A stretch of DNA of 5,370 bases from Clostridiales bacterium (lineage in GTDB: Bacteria > Bacillota > Clostridia > Oscillospirales > Acutalibacteraceae): NCBI GenBank assembly GCA_019417145.1, contig DXVY01000136.1, positions 1 to 5,370 of the forward strand. Reading direction: 5' to 3'. The position numbers and the translations under genes are program-made. The first letter of the stretch is position 1. Every line of letters starts with the position of its first letter. Positions 1 to 5,174 of the stretch are shown here, piece by piece. The notes under the pieces are model-generated. The model searched no databases. It was not told the DNA's origin and saw nothing but the letters and a program-made list of their open reading frames with translations.

Positions 1-198
1 GAGGCCCTGCTCACCGGGCCGGAGACCCGCAGCTCCTCTCCTGTGCGCATCCCGCGGGGCGAGACCTGTCAGTCGGCCGTCCGGGGACTGTTTCCCTGCG
101 GCGAGGGGGCGGGTTACGCCGGCGGCATCGTTTCGGCGGCGGTGGACGGCCTGCGGTGCGCCCAAGCGCTTGTCCAGAGCGAGGCGTGCGGGGCGTGA
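1..198 (+). CDS. C-terminal end of a FAD-dependent oxidoreductase (COG2509-like), 5' truncated
   Basis: The first frame is open from the window edge to a TGA at 196-198 and gives 65 residues. The segment LFPCGEGAGYAGGIVSAA (about residues 35-52 of the fragment) is the C-terminal flavin-binding glycine-rich motif of uncharacterised FAD-dependent dehydrogenases related to COG2509. The preceding GPETRSSSPVRIPR stretch is also typical of that family. Members are cytosolic flavoproteins of unknown substrate, usually well over 400 residues, so most of the gene, including the N-terminal dinucleotide-binding fold, lies outside the window. Family membership is inferred from remembered motifs. The reaction cannot be stated. 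Transcription probably ends at the hairpin 20 bases downstream. Confidence 0.82.
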   Translation, partial: EALLTGPETRSSSPVRIPRGETCQSAVRGLFPCGEGAGYAGGIVSAAVDGLRCAQALVQSEACGA

Positions 199-217
199 AA
201 AACGTCTATAAAAATAA

Positions 218-251
218 AAAGGCCCTGTGTGCGCAAAGCCACAGGGCCTTT
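218..251. terminator. bidirectional intrinsic terminator between convergent genes
   Basis: Arms 218-229 (AAAGGCCCTGTG) and 240-251 (CACAGGGCCTTT) pair perfectly over 12 bp around a 10-base loop. Read on the minus strand, the stem runs into a T-rich tract (TTTTTATTTTTATAG, rc of 206-220), which makes it a strong terminator for the leftward yjbQ-type gene. Read on the plus strand only three Ts follow, so it is weaker there, but it is well placed to end the FAD gene. Confidence 0.9.
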
Positions 252-315
252 GTCAATAGATCGCTTGTATGATGGGATATTTGCCGCAAAATCGAATCCC
301 CGGGAGCCTTCGACG

Positions 316-717
316 CTAGCATTCCAAGCACTTGACATAAAACCGCCGTTCCCTGGGTCCGTCGAACTCGCAGAAGAAGACCGCCTGGAAGGGCCCCAGC
401 AGGGGCCAGCCGCCGGTAATCACCAGCGGGAGCTGGCATCCCAGTATGCTGGATTTGATGTGGGCGAAGGCGTTGCCCTCGGCGTGGGCGTATGTCGGCC
501 GGTCGGGGAAGGAGGCGGCCATGCCGTACAGCATATCCTTGGTGAGCTGGGGATCGGTGTTCTCGGTCACGGTGACGCCGGCGGTGGTATGGGGACAGTA
601 GAGGAAGGCCATGCCCTCCACCACCCCGCTTTCCCGGACGGCGTCGGTTATCTGCTGGGTGATATTGTAGGCCCCTTCTTTGTCGGTCTTCAGCTTGTAT
701 TCCCGTAAAAAGGACAT
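316..717 (-). CDS. YjbQ/UPF0047 family protein (secondary thiamine-phosphate synthase type)
   Basis: This gene encodes 133 residues, matching the family's usual length of about 130-140. Diagnostic segments are CPHTTAGVTVTEN (residues 41-53), HIKSSILG (86-93) and FFCEFDGPRERR (114-125), which together define the YjbQ/UPF0047 fold. Family members are small cytosolic enzymes; weak thiamine-phosphate synthase activity has been reported for YjbQ in E. coli, but the physiological role is unsettled. The ATG at 715-717 is chosen because AAAGGGGG (rc of 726-733) lies 8 bases upstream and the resulting length fits. The frame extends back to a TTG at 778-780, but that would place the promoter inside the gene. 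The gene is monocistronic in this window, with its own promoter at 749-777 and terminator at 218-251. Confidence 0.9.
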   Translation of the reverse strand: MSFLREYKLKTDKEGAYNITQQITDAVRESGVVEGMAFLYCPHTTAGVTVTENTDPQLTKDMLYGMAASFPDRPTYAHAEGNAFAHIKSSILGCQLPLVITGGWPLLGPFQAVFFCEFDGPRERRFYVKCLEC

Positions 718-748
718 ACGGTGCGCCCCCTTTCCATATGATATCCTA

Positions 749-777
749 ATTATACCATTTTTTATAGATAGAGTCAA
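749..777 (-). promoter_or_regulatory. SigA-type promoter of the yjbQ-family gene
   Basis: On the minus strand, -35 TTGACT (772-777) and -10 TATAAT (749-754) are separated by exactly 17 bases. The -10 is a perfect consensus and the -35 matches five of six positions. The expected start of transcription is near 742, giving a 5' leader of about 25 bases that holds little more than the ribosome binding site. Confidence 0.88.
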
Positions 778-837
778 CAAAATCCACCCACAATTGGCCG
801 CGCGGCATGGAGAGAAGGCTGCGCGACGGCGGCGCCC

Positions 838-866
838 TTGACAAAAGCTGCCGGGTTTGATAAAGT
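838..866 (+). promoter_or_regulatory. probable SigA-type promoter of the degV-family gene
   Basis: A consensus -35 TTGACA (838-843) is followed after 17 bases by TAAAGT (861-866), which matches the -10 consensus at four of six positions. Transcription would start near 873, leaving a leader of about 170 bases before the DegV start. It is arranged divergently from the yjbQ promoter, with about 60 bases between the two -35 boxes. Confidence 0.6.
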
Positions 867-869
867 GGT

Positions 870-1008
870 AGGGCCATTTGTAAGCAGCGGAGGGCGGCCG
901 TGGGGCCCGCAGGGTCCATACGGGCCGTGGGCGCCCTTTCGGGGCGCGTGGATCCGGCGGCCGCCCCGCCGACCCAAACTGCGGCGGAGCGCGGCGTCGG
1001 CCGGCCCT
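870..1008 (+). promoter_or_regulatory. GC-rich, potentially structured 5' leader of the degV-family gene
   Basis: No convincing gene lies in this stretch, although its frame is open. It holds nested inverted repeats: 870-875 with 1003-1008, 892-900 with 958-966 (9 bp), 904-909 with 921-926, 931-936 with 942-947, and 968-973 with 996-1001. All five can form at once as a branched structure. High GC makes chance pairing easy, and I do not recognise any known riboswitch class. The function, if any, is unknown. Confidence 0.35.
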
Positions 1009-1041
1009 GTGTATTTACGTGTGTTTAGAGGAGGAAAGCCA

Positions 1042-1887
1042 TTGGCTGTCAAGATCATCACCGACTCCAGCAGTGACCTCACCCTGGAGTATGCGGCCCA
1101 AAACGATATTGAGATCATCCCCCTGCGCATTCTGTTCAAGGACGCTTCCTACCTGTCCGGCGTGGAGCTGACGCCCAGCCAATTTTTTGAGAAGCTGGCG
1201 GCGGCCGACGAGCTGCCCAAGACCTCCCAGCCAACCCCGGGAGAGTTGGAGAGCGTATTTCGGAAATATCTGGATGCCGGGGACCAGGTGGTGGCCGTTT
1301 TCATCTCCAGCCGGATGAGCGGCACCTATGCCGCCGCCCGTCTTTTGCAGGATACCCAGGAGCTGGACAATCTGTATATCGTGGATTCCCAGACCGTGAC
1401 CTTTGCCCTGGGCATTTTGGTCATGGAGGCGGTGCGGCTGCGGGAGCGAGGGCTGTCGGCCGAGGAGATCTATGAGGAGCTGGAGCGGGTGAAATCCCGG
1501 GTGACGCTCTACGCCTCGGTGGGGACGCTCAAGTATCTCCAGATGGGCGGCCGCCTGTCCAGCACCTCGGCCTTTTTCGGCTCGGTGCTGAACATCAAGC
1601 CCATTATCACCATCAAGGACGGCCTGGTGGAGGCCATCGACAAGCAGCGGGGGCAGAAGCGGGCCTTCGACGCCCTGGTGGAGCTGCTCAAGAAGGGGAA
1701 TGTGGACCTGGAGCGGCCGCGCATTCTGGCCCATACGGCCCAGCCCGCCCTCATGGAGGAGCTGGCCGAGAACATCCGTCGCTATACCGACTTTGACACC
1801 GACGCCTTCGCCCGGTGCGACATCGGCGCCACGGTGGGCGTGCATGTGGGGCCCGGGGCCTGCGGCTTTGCCTATTTTAGAAGATAA
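1042..1887 (+). CDS. DegV family protein (fatty-acid-binding, FakB-like)
   Basis: This gene encodes 281 residues, the normal DegV length. From the N-terminus one sees ITDSSSDL (6-13), KTSQPTPGEL (60-69), SSRMSGTY (89-96), DSQTVTFALG (115-124), YLQMGGRLSS (165-174) and IGATVGVHVGPGACG (261-275). The TSQPTP and RMSGTY loops and the H-x-GPG segment line the fatty-acid pocket in known family structures; FakB members present acyl chains to the kinase FakA for phospholipid synthesis. No fakA gene is in the window, so the partner is unknown. The TTG at 1042-1044 is chosen because GAGGAGG (1029-1035) lies 6 bases upstream. The open frame reaches back to 838, but that part is low-complexity and reads like leader. 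There is no signal peptide or membrane segment. FakB-type function is inferred from the family. Confidence 0.92.
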   Translation: MAVKIITDSSSDLTLEYAAQNDIEIIPLRILFKDASYLSGVELTPSQFFEKLAAADELPKTSQPTPGELESVFRKYLDAGDQVVAVFISSRMSGTYAAARLLQDTQELDNLYIVDSQTVTFALGILVMEAVRLRERGLSAEEIYEELERVKSRVTLYASVGTLKYLQMGGRLSSTSAFFGSVLNIKPIITIKDGLVEAIDKQRGQKRAFDALVELLKKGNVDLERPRILAHTAQPALMEELAENIRRYTDFDTDAFARCDIGATVGVHVGPGACGFAYFRR

Positions 1888-1942
1888 AGACGGGTCGCCG
1901 GCAGGATTTGCGGACATGCAGGGAGAAAATTGAAAGAAACAC

Positions 1943-1971
1943 TTGACCCGCGTGGGGGTATATGGTATAAC
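1943..1971 (+). promoter_or_regulatory. strong promoter of the rpmG-secE-nusG(-rplK-rplA) operon
   Basis: The -35 TTGACC (1943-1948) and -10 TATAAC (1966-1971) are spaced by exactly 17 bases. A TG at 1963-1964 adds an extended -10 element (TGGTATAAC). The predicted start is near 1978, so the rpmG leader is about 195 bases. A strong promoter fits a ribosomal-protein operon. Confidence 0.85.
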
Positions 1972-2001
1972 TATATTACCTCTACAAGGGTCTTTTTTTT
2001 T
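1945..2001 (+). terminator. possible degV read-through terminator overlapping the next promoter
   Basis: GACCC (1945-1949) can pair with GGGTC (1988-1992), which is followed directly by nine Ts (1993-2001). An inner imperfect helix (1955-1963 with 1973-1982, one bulge) fills the loop. Only RNA coming from degV would contain the left arm; RNA started at about 1978 would not. The 5-bp outer stem is weak, so this is tentative. No other degV terminator is apparent. Confidence 0.35.
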
Positions 2002-2173
2002 GCATGCCTATTTTTCCGGACCCTTTTCATGCGCCGCGGCCTACAGCGGACGGGCCGGCGGGCGGCCGGGGGCATTCCAGCGCCTTCGGCGGGCTGCGCC
2101 GTGCCGGGAAGCCGGTGGGTTCCAGAGCAGATTGAGGGAGGCTAAAAAATTCCGTAAAACGGGAGGTGCCGTC
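1978..2173 (+). promoter_or_regulatory. long 5' leader of rpmG
   Basis: About 195 transcribed, apparently non-coding bases precede rpmG. Near the 5' end AAGGGTC (1986-1992) can pair with GACCCTT (2019-2025), followed by TT; GCATG (2002-2006) with CATGC (2028-2032) is a competing alternative. The rest is GC-rich. A small CCGT/ACGG hairpin (2152-2162) touches the GGGAGG ribosome binding site (2161-2166). I do not recognise a known leader family. A 38-codon frame starting at 2029 lacks a ribosome binding site and is not called. Confidence 0.4.
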
Positions 2174-2323
2174 ATGAGAGTCAAAATCACCTTAGCTTGC
2201 ACGGAGTGCAAACAGCGCAACTACGATACCATGAAAAACAAGAAGAACGATCCCGACAGGCTGGAAATGAACAAGTATTGCAGGTTCTGCAAGAAGCACA
2301 CGCTCCACAAAGAGACCAAGTAG
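2174..2323 (+). CDS. rpmG: 50S ribosomal protein L33
   Basis: This gene encodes 49 residues, the standard length for L33. Two cysteine pairs, CTEC (residues 9-12) and CRFC (36-39), form the zinc ribbon of the zinc-binding (C+) type of L33. The basic, N/K-rich middle and the KHTLHKETK end are typical. L33 is a small protein of the large ribosomal subunit located near the E site. The ATG is fixed by GGAGG at 2162-2166, 7 bases upstream. The secE-locus start follows 15 bases after its stop, consistent with an operon; rpmG-secE-nusG is a common Firmicute arrangement. A tRNA-Trp gene, often found here in related bacteria, is absent. Confidence 0.96.
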   Translation: MRVKITLACTECKQRNYDTMKNKKNDPDRLEMNKYCRFCKKHTLHKETK

Positions 2324-2338
2324 GAGGCAGAAGAAGAT

Positions 2339-3289
2339 ATGAAAGCAATGAATATGGTCTGCCGCGTGCTGACAGCGGTCTTCGGCGTGGGCGCTTTGGT
2401 GCTGTTCTTTCTGAACTTCGTCCAGGTCACCACCGGCGGCGAGCTGATTGATCTCACCGGTTCCCAGCTGGCCTTTGGCGGTTCGATTGAAACGGCTGCC
2501 GGGACGGTCAAGCTGGCCAAATCGGCCCATCTTTTCCTCTGCTTTTTTCTGACCGCCGTCGCGGCCGTCACGGCCCTGCTCGGCTTCCGGTTCAAAAAGA
2601 GCAGGATCGCCGCTCCTATTTTCGGTCTGGGCGCCGGCATCTACATGCTGGTCATCAGCCTGGCCCGGCCCGCCGGCTTTGTGGACTTCCGTCCCCTGAG
2701 CGATGTAACCTATCTTTCCTACTTCCTGAACATCTATCTGTGCATGGGCTGCCTGCTGTTGTGCGCCCTGGCCGGCTTTGCGGCCCTGCTCATCGCCGAT
2801 TATATGGCCGTGCAGGAATCGGGCGGCGCCAAGAAGACCATTCCCCAGCGGGTGGCGCAGTTCTTCCGGGAGTACAAGCCTGGCCCGGCCCGCCGGCTTT
2901 GTGGACTTCCGTCCCCTGAGCGATGTAACCTATCTTTCCTACTTCCTGAACATCTATCTGTGCATGGGCTGCCTGCTGTTGTGCGCCCTGGCCGGCTTTG
3001 CGGCCCTGCTCATCGCCGATTATATGGCCGTGCAGGAATCGGGCGGCGCCAAGAAGACCATTCCCCAGCGGGTGGCGCAGTTCTTCCGGGAGTACAAGAG
3101 CGAGATCAAGAAGATTGTATGGCCCGGCCCCAAGTCGGTGGTAAAGAACACCCTGGTGGTCCTGATCATATGCCTGATCGTGGGCGCCTTTATCTGGCTG
3201 CTGGACTTCGGCCTGGGCAAACTGCTGGAGCTGATCCTGCAGATCTAAGGCATTTCACCCTGTATTCCGACGATTGCCGCTTTATTTAA
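2339..3289 (+). CDS. membrane domain fused to the start of SecE, frame broken by an internal duplication
   Basis: As written the frame runs 316 codons, but only residues 1-180 look like real protein. These contain four hydrophobic segments at about 9-29, 64-84, 88-108 and 127-153, then a charged linker ending FFREYK, the beginning of the SecE cytosolic helix. From residue 181 the reading follows the second repeat copy in the wrong frame and gives a proline/arginine-rich stretch without membrane segments. Removing 220 bases joins EYK directly to SEIKKIVWPGP and yields one 229-residue protein ending at 3248. The start has AGGAGG at 2322-2327, 11 bases upstream, a slightly long gap. I do not recognise the N-terminal membrane domain. 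If the duplication is real, this product lacks the SecE anchor and is probably non-functional as SecE. Confidence 0.55.
   Translation: MKAMNMVCRVLTAVFGVGALVLFFLNFVQVTTGGELIDLTGSQLAFGGSIETAAGTVKLAKSAHLFLCFFLTAVAAVTALLGFRFKKSRIAAPIFGLGAGIYMLVISLARPAGFVDFRPLSDVTYLSYFLNIYLCMGCLLLCALAGFAALLIADYMAVQESGGAKKTIPQRVAQFFREYKPGPARRLCGLPSPERCNLSFLLPEHLSVHGLPAVVRPGRLCGPAHRRLYGRAGIGRRQEDHSPAGGAVLPGVQERDQEDCMARPQVGGKEHPGGPDHMPDRGRLYLAAGLRPGQTAGADPADLRHFTLYSDDCRFI
2657..2878 (+). repeat. 222-bp direct repeat, copy 1
   Basis: Every base of 2657-2878 recurs at 2877-3098 (offset 220). The two copies share the AG at 2877-2878 at the junction. Copy 1 is in frame with the upstream membrane domain and encodes its fourth hydrophobic segment and the linker to SecE. 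Confidence 0.97.
2877..3098 (+). repeat. 222-bp direct repeat, copy 2
   Basis: This is an exact copy of 2657-2878 with no mismatch that I can find by eye. It is in frame with the intact SecE C-terminus but shifted by one base relative to the start at 2339. Absence of any divergence means a very recent event or an assembly error. Confidence 0.97.
3024..3248 (+). CDS. secE: SecE domain, preprotein translocase subunit (start uncertain)
   Basis: SecE is the small essential subunit that clamps the SecY channel in the cytoplasmic membrane. Taken from the ATG at 3024 the product is 74 residues, a normal SecE length. It has an amphipathic cytosolic helix QRVAQFFREYKSEIKKIVWP (15-34), the signature WPGPKSVVKNTLVV (33-46) and one membrane span (about 43-63). 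Position between rpmG and nusG supports the call. No ribosome binding site precedes this ATG. The same frame is open further upstream, with ATG at 2964, GTG at 2901 and TTG at 2778, none with a good site either. In the unduplicated sequence this domain would simply be the C-terminus of the gene starting at 2339. How, or whether, it is translated from the sequence as given is unclear. Confidence 0.8.
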   Translation: MAVQESGGAKKTIPQRVAQFFREYKSEIKKIVWPGPKSVVKNTLVVLIICLIVGAFIWLLDFGLGKLLELILQI

Positions 3290-3310
3290 GCCGTGGTAGG
3301 AGGTTCGGTC

Positions 3311-3829
3311 ATGTCAGACGCAAAATGGTATGTGGTGCATACCTATTCCGGATATGAAAACAAGGTTGCCACCGACTTGGAAAAAATGGTGGAGAACCGG
3401 AAGCTCCAGGACCTGATCATGGACGTAAAGGTCCCCACGGAAACGGTTGTGGAGATCAAGGACAACAAGAAACGGGAAGTGGAGCGCAAGATCTTTCCCG
3501 GCTACGTCCTGATCAAGATGATCGTCACCGACGACAGCTGGTACGTGGTGCGCAATACCCGCGGCGTCACGGGATTCGTGGGGCCGGCGTCCAAGCCGGT
3601 GCCGCTGACCGACGAGGAGGTGGCCGCCCTGGGCGTGGAGAAGCGCACGGTGGAGGTCAACTACGCGGTGGGCGACAACGTCAAGATCGTGGACGGTCCT
3701 CTGGAGGGCTTTATGGGCCTGGTGGAGGAGATGGATGTGGACAAGAACCATGTCCGGGTCACGATATCCATGTTCGGCCGGGAGACCCCGGTGGAATTGG
3801 AACTGGACCAGGTGGAGCTGGTCGACTAG
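3311..3829 (+). CDS. nusG: transcription termination/antitermination factor NusG
   Basis: This gene encodes 172 residues, a typical NusG length. The NGN domain spans about residues 5-107, with KWYVVHTYSGYENKV (5-19), RKIFPGYVLIKM (59-70) and WYVVRNTRGVTGFVG (77-91). The C-terminal KOW domain (about 118-172) contains VGDNVKIVDGPLEGFMGLVE (120-139). NusG binds the RNA polymerase clamp, affects pausing and elongation, and can contact the ribosome through the KOW domain. The ATG is set by AGGAGGT (3298-3304), 6 bases upstream. It follows the SecE stop by 62 bases, a stretch holding no other signal that I see. The next gene, rplK, is separated by a 166-base structured spacer. Confidence 0.97.
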   Translation: MSDAKWYVVHTYSGYENKVATDLEKMVENRKLQDLIMDVKVPTETVVEIKDNKKREVERKIFPGYVLIKMIVTDDSWYVVRNTRGVTGFVGPASKPVPLTDEEVAALGVEKRTVEVNYAVGDNVKIVDGPLEGFMGLVEEMDVDKNHVRVTISMFGRETPVELELDQVELVD

Positions 3830-3901
3830 CCGTATAATACGGCGCTTGTGTTACTGTTAATATACGGCCGATGGGCCGTTTATTAAGCGGCCTATGGCCG
3901 C
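3829..3901 (+). promoter_or_regulatory. three consecutive hairpins after nusG
   Basis: A perfect 15-base inverted repeat, GCCGTAT-A-ATACGGC (3829-3843), begins on the last base of the nusG stop codon. ACGGCC/GGCCGT (3864-3869 with 3874-3879) follows with a GATG loop and a short T/A-rich tail. GCGGCC/GGCCGC (3887-3892 with 3896-3901) is third. None has a strong T tract, so a partial terminator or RNA-processing region is more likely than a full stop. The TATAAT at 3833-3838 has no good -35 at the proper distance. Confidence 0.45.
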
Positions 3902-3920
3902 CGGCGCACACCGCGCCACA

Positions 3921-3975
3921 GTGGGAGGGATGGAAACCCATCCCGCCAGGCGAATGGTAACATTCCCAACACCAC
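3921..3975 (+). promoter_or_regulatory. probable L1-binding operator before rplK (23S rRNA mimic)
   Basis: GTGG (3921-3924) pairs with CCAC (3972-3975), followed inward by unpaired GA on the left and AACA on the right, then GGGA (3927-3930) with TCCC (3964-3967). This GUGGGAGG...ACCAC arrangement resembles the base of the L1-binding stalk of 23S rRNA, where GUGGGAGG faces GAAAUACCAC. L1 is known to repress the L11-L1 operon by binding such an mRNA site. A competing hairpin, GGGATGG/CCATCCC (3927-3933 with 3938-3944), and a GAATG-GTAA-CATTC hairpin (3952-3965) with a GNRA loop also fit. The site ends 7 bases before the rplK ribosome binding site. Confidence 0.65.
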
Positions 3976-3995
3976 GAATTTTGGAGGTGCAAACA

Positions 3996-4421
3996 ATGGC
4001 TCAGAAAGTAACGGGCTATATCAAACTGCAAATCCCCGCGGGCAAGGCCACGCCGGCGCCGCCCGTAGGACCCGCGCTCGGTCAGCACGGCGTCAACATC
4101 ATGGCGTTTACGAAGGAATTCAACGAGCGCACCAAGAACGACGCCGGACTTATTATTCCGGTGGTTATCACCGTGTACGCGGACCGCTCCTTCACCTTTA
4201 TCACCAAGACCCCGCCGGCCGCGGTTCTGATCAAGAAGGCCTGCGGCATTGACAAGGCGTCGGGCGTTCCCAACAAGGAAAAGGTCGCCAAGATCACCGG
4301 TGAGCAGATCAAGAAGATCGCCGAGCAGAAGATGCCCGATCTCAACGCCGCTTCGCTGGAGGCCGCTATGAGCATGATAGCCGGCACCGCGCGCAGCATG
4401 GGCGTTGAGGTTGTCGATTGA
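3996..4421 (+). CDS. rplK: 50S ribosomal protein L11
   Basis: This gene encodes 141 residues, the standard bacterial length. The N-terminal domain holds PAPPVGPALGQHGVNIMAF (20-38), whose prolines are the region linked to thiostrepton action and stringent-response signalling in the family. The C-terminal rRNA-binding domain ends with the L11 signature GTARSMGVEV (130-139). L11 binds the GTPase-associated region of 23S rRNA. The ATG at 3996 follows GGAGGTG (3983-3989) by 6 bases; the frame is open further upstream, but that part is the structured leader. rplA follows after 57 bases, and both genes are preceded by an L1-type motif. Confidence 0.97.
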   Translation: MAQKVTGYIKLQIPAGKATPAPPVGPALGQHGVNIMAFTKEFNERTKNDAGLIIPVVITVYADRSFTFITKTPPAAVLIKKACGIDKASGVPNKEKVAKITGEQIKKIAEQKMPDLNAASLEAAMSMIAGTARSMGVEVVD

Positions 4422-4430
4422 TGCTCCCGG

Positions 4431-4457
4431 GTGGGAGGAAAATTCCGATAAAACCAC
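4431..4457 (+). promoter_or_regulatory. probable second L1-binding site, between rplK and rplA
   Basis: GTGG (4431-4434) pairs with CCAC (4454-4457), enclosing GA on the left and GATAAAA on the right of a short GGA/TCC helix (4437-4439 with 4444-4446). The GUGGGAGG...AAAACCAC layout closely resembles the 23S rRNA L1 site (GUGGGAGG...GAAAUACCAC) and repeats the motif before rplK. It ends 7 bases before the rplA ribosome binding site GGAGGT (4465-4470), so L1 bound here could block its own translation. Confidence 0.7.
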
Positions 4458-4478
4458 TCGATTTGGAGGTACACGAAT

Positions 4479-5174
4479 ATGAAACATGGTAAAAAGTATA
4501 ATGAGATTGCCAAGCTGGTGGAAGCCGGCAAGCTGTATGATGTAGACGAGGCCATGGAACTGGCCGTCAAGACCAAGACCGCCAAGTTTGACGAGACGGT
4601 GGAGGTTCACGTCCGCCTGGGCGTCGACTCCCGTCACGCCGATCAGCAGGTGCGCGGCGCGGTGGTGCTGCCCAACGGCACCGGCAAAAAGGTCCGCACC
4701 CTGGTCTTCGCCAAGGGCGACAAGGCCAAGGACGCGGAGGCGGCCGGCTCGGATTTTGTGGGCGCTGAAGAGATGGTGGAGAAGATCCAGAAGGAAAACT
4801 GGCTGGACTTTGACGTGGTTATCGCCAGCCCGGACATGATGGGCCTGGTGGGCCGTCTGGGTAAGGTCCTGGGTCCCCGTGGCCTGATGCCCTCTCCCAA
4901 GGCCGGTACGGTTACCCCCGACGTGGGCAAGGCCGTCACCGAGGCCAAGGCCGGTAAGATCGAGTATCGTCTCGACAAGACCAATATCATCCACTGCCCC
5001 ATCGGCAAGGTTTCCTTTGGCGCGGAGAAGCTCCAGCAGAACCTGGAGACCCTCATGGGCGCTATCGTAAAGGCCAAGCCCGCTTCCGCCAAGGGTCAGT
5101 ATATCAAGTCCTGCGTGGTATCGGCCACCATGGGCCCCGGCATCAAGCTCAATCCCGGCAAGTTCGGCGCGTAA
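4479..5174 (+). CDS. rplA: 50S ribosomal protein L1
   Basis: This gene encodes 231 residues, the usual length. The L1 signature IASPDMMGLVGRLGKVLGPR (115-134) continues as GLMPSPKAGTVT (135-146). Other typical segments are KFDETVEVHVRLGVDSRHAD (36-55), VRGAVVLPNGTGK (58-70) and the C-terminal KSCVVSATMGPGIKL (210-224). L1 binds the mobile stalk of 23S rRNA near the E site and is also the autogenous translational repressor of the L11-L1 operon. The ATG at 4479 follows GGAGGT (4465-4470) by 8 bases. Two sequences resembling its rRNA target lie in this mRNA, at 3921-3975 and 4431-4457, which fits feedback control. The gene is complete. Confidence 0.98.
   Translation: MKHGKKYNEIAKLVEAGKLYDVDEAMELAVKTKTAKFDETVEVHVRLGVDSRHADQQVRGAVVLPNGTGKKVRTLVFAKGDKAKDAEAAGSDFVGAEEMVEKIQKENWLDFDVVIASPDMMGLVGRLGKVLGPRGLMPSPKAGTVTPDVGKAVTEAKAGKIEYRLDKTNIIHCPIGKVSFGAEKLQQNLETLMGAIVKAKPASAKGQYIKSCVVSATMGPGIKLNPGKFGA

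Noticed and set aside
332..360. TTGACA at 332-337 as a plus-strand promoter
   Set aside because: No -10-like sequence lies at the right distance, and it sits inside the 3' end of the yjbQ-family gene.
797..806. GCCGCGCGGC palindrome between the two divergent promoters as an operator
   Set aside because: A single 10-base GC palindrome is easily expected by chance here, and no regulator or second copy supports it.
838..1041. N-terminal extension of the DegV protein to a TTG at 838
   Set aside because: The extension is G/P/R-rich without DegV similarity, overlaps the promoter, and the TTG at 1042 has an excellent ribosome binding site and gives the normal length.
1015..1917. 300-codon minus-strand open frame opposite degV
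   Set aside because: It is the antisense shadow of a well-supported DegV gene and has a biased H/G/Q-rich composition.
2029..2145. Possible 38-codon leader peptide before rpmG
   Set aside because: No ribosome binding site precedes it, its composition is arginine/glycine-rich, and it shows no attenuation-type codon run.
2657..3098. Mobile element or CRISPR explanation for the direct repeat
   Set aside because: There are only two abutting copies, made of secE coding sequence, with no spacers, terminal inverted repeats or transposase; a simple tandem duplication explains it.
3833..3838. TATAAT after nusG as a promoter for rplK
   Set aside because: The bases 17 upstream (AGGTGG) do not resemble a -35, there is no TG extension, and the hexamer is the centre of an inverted repeat.
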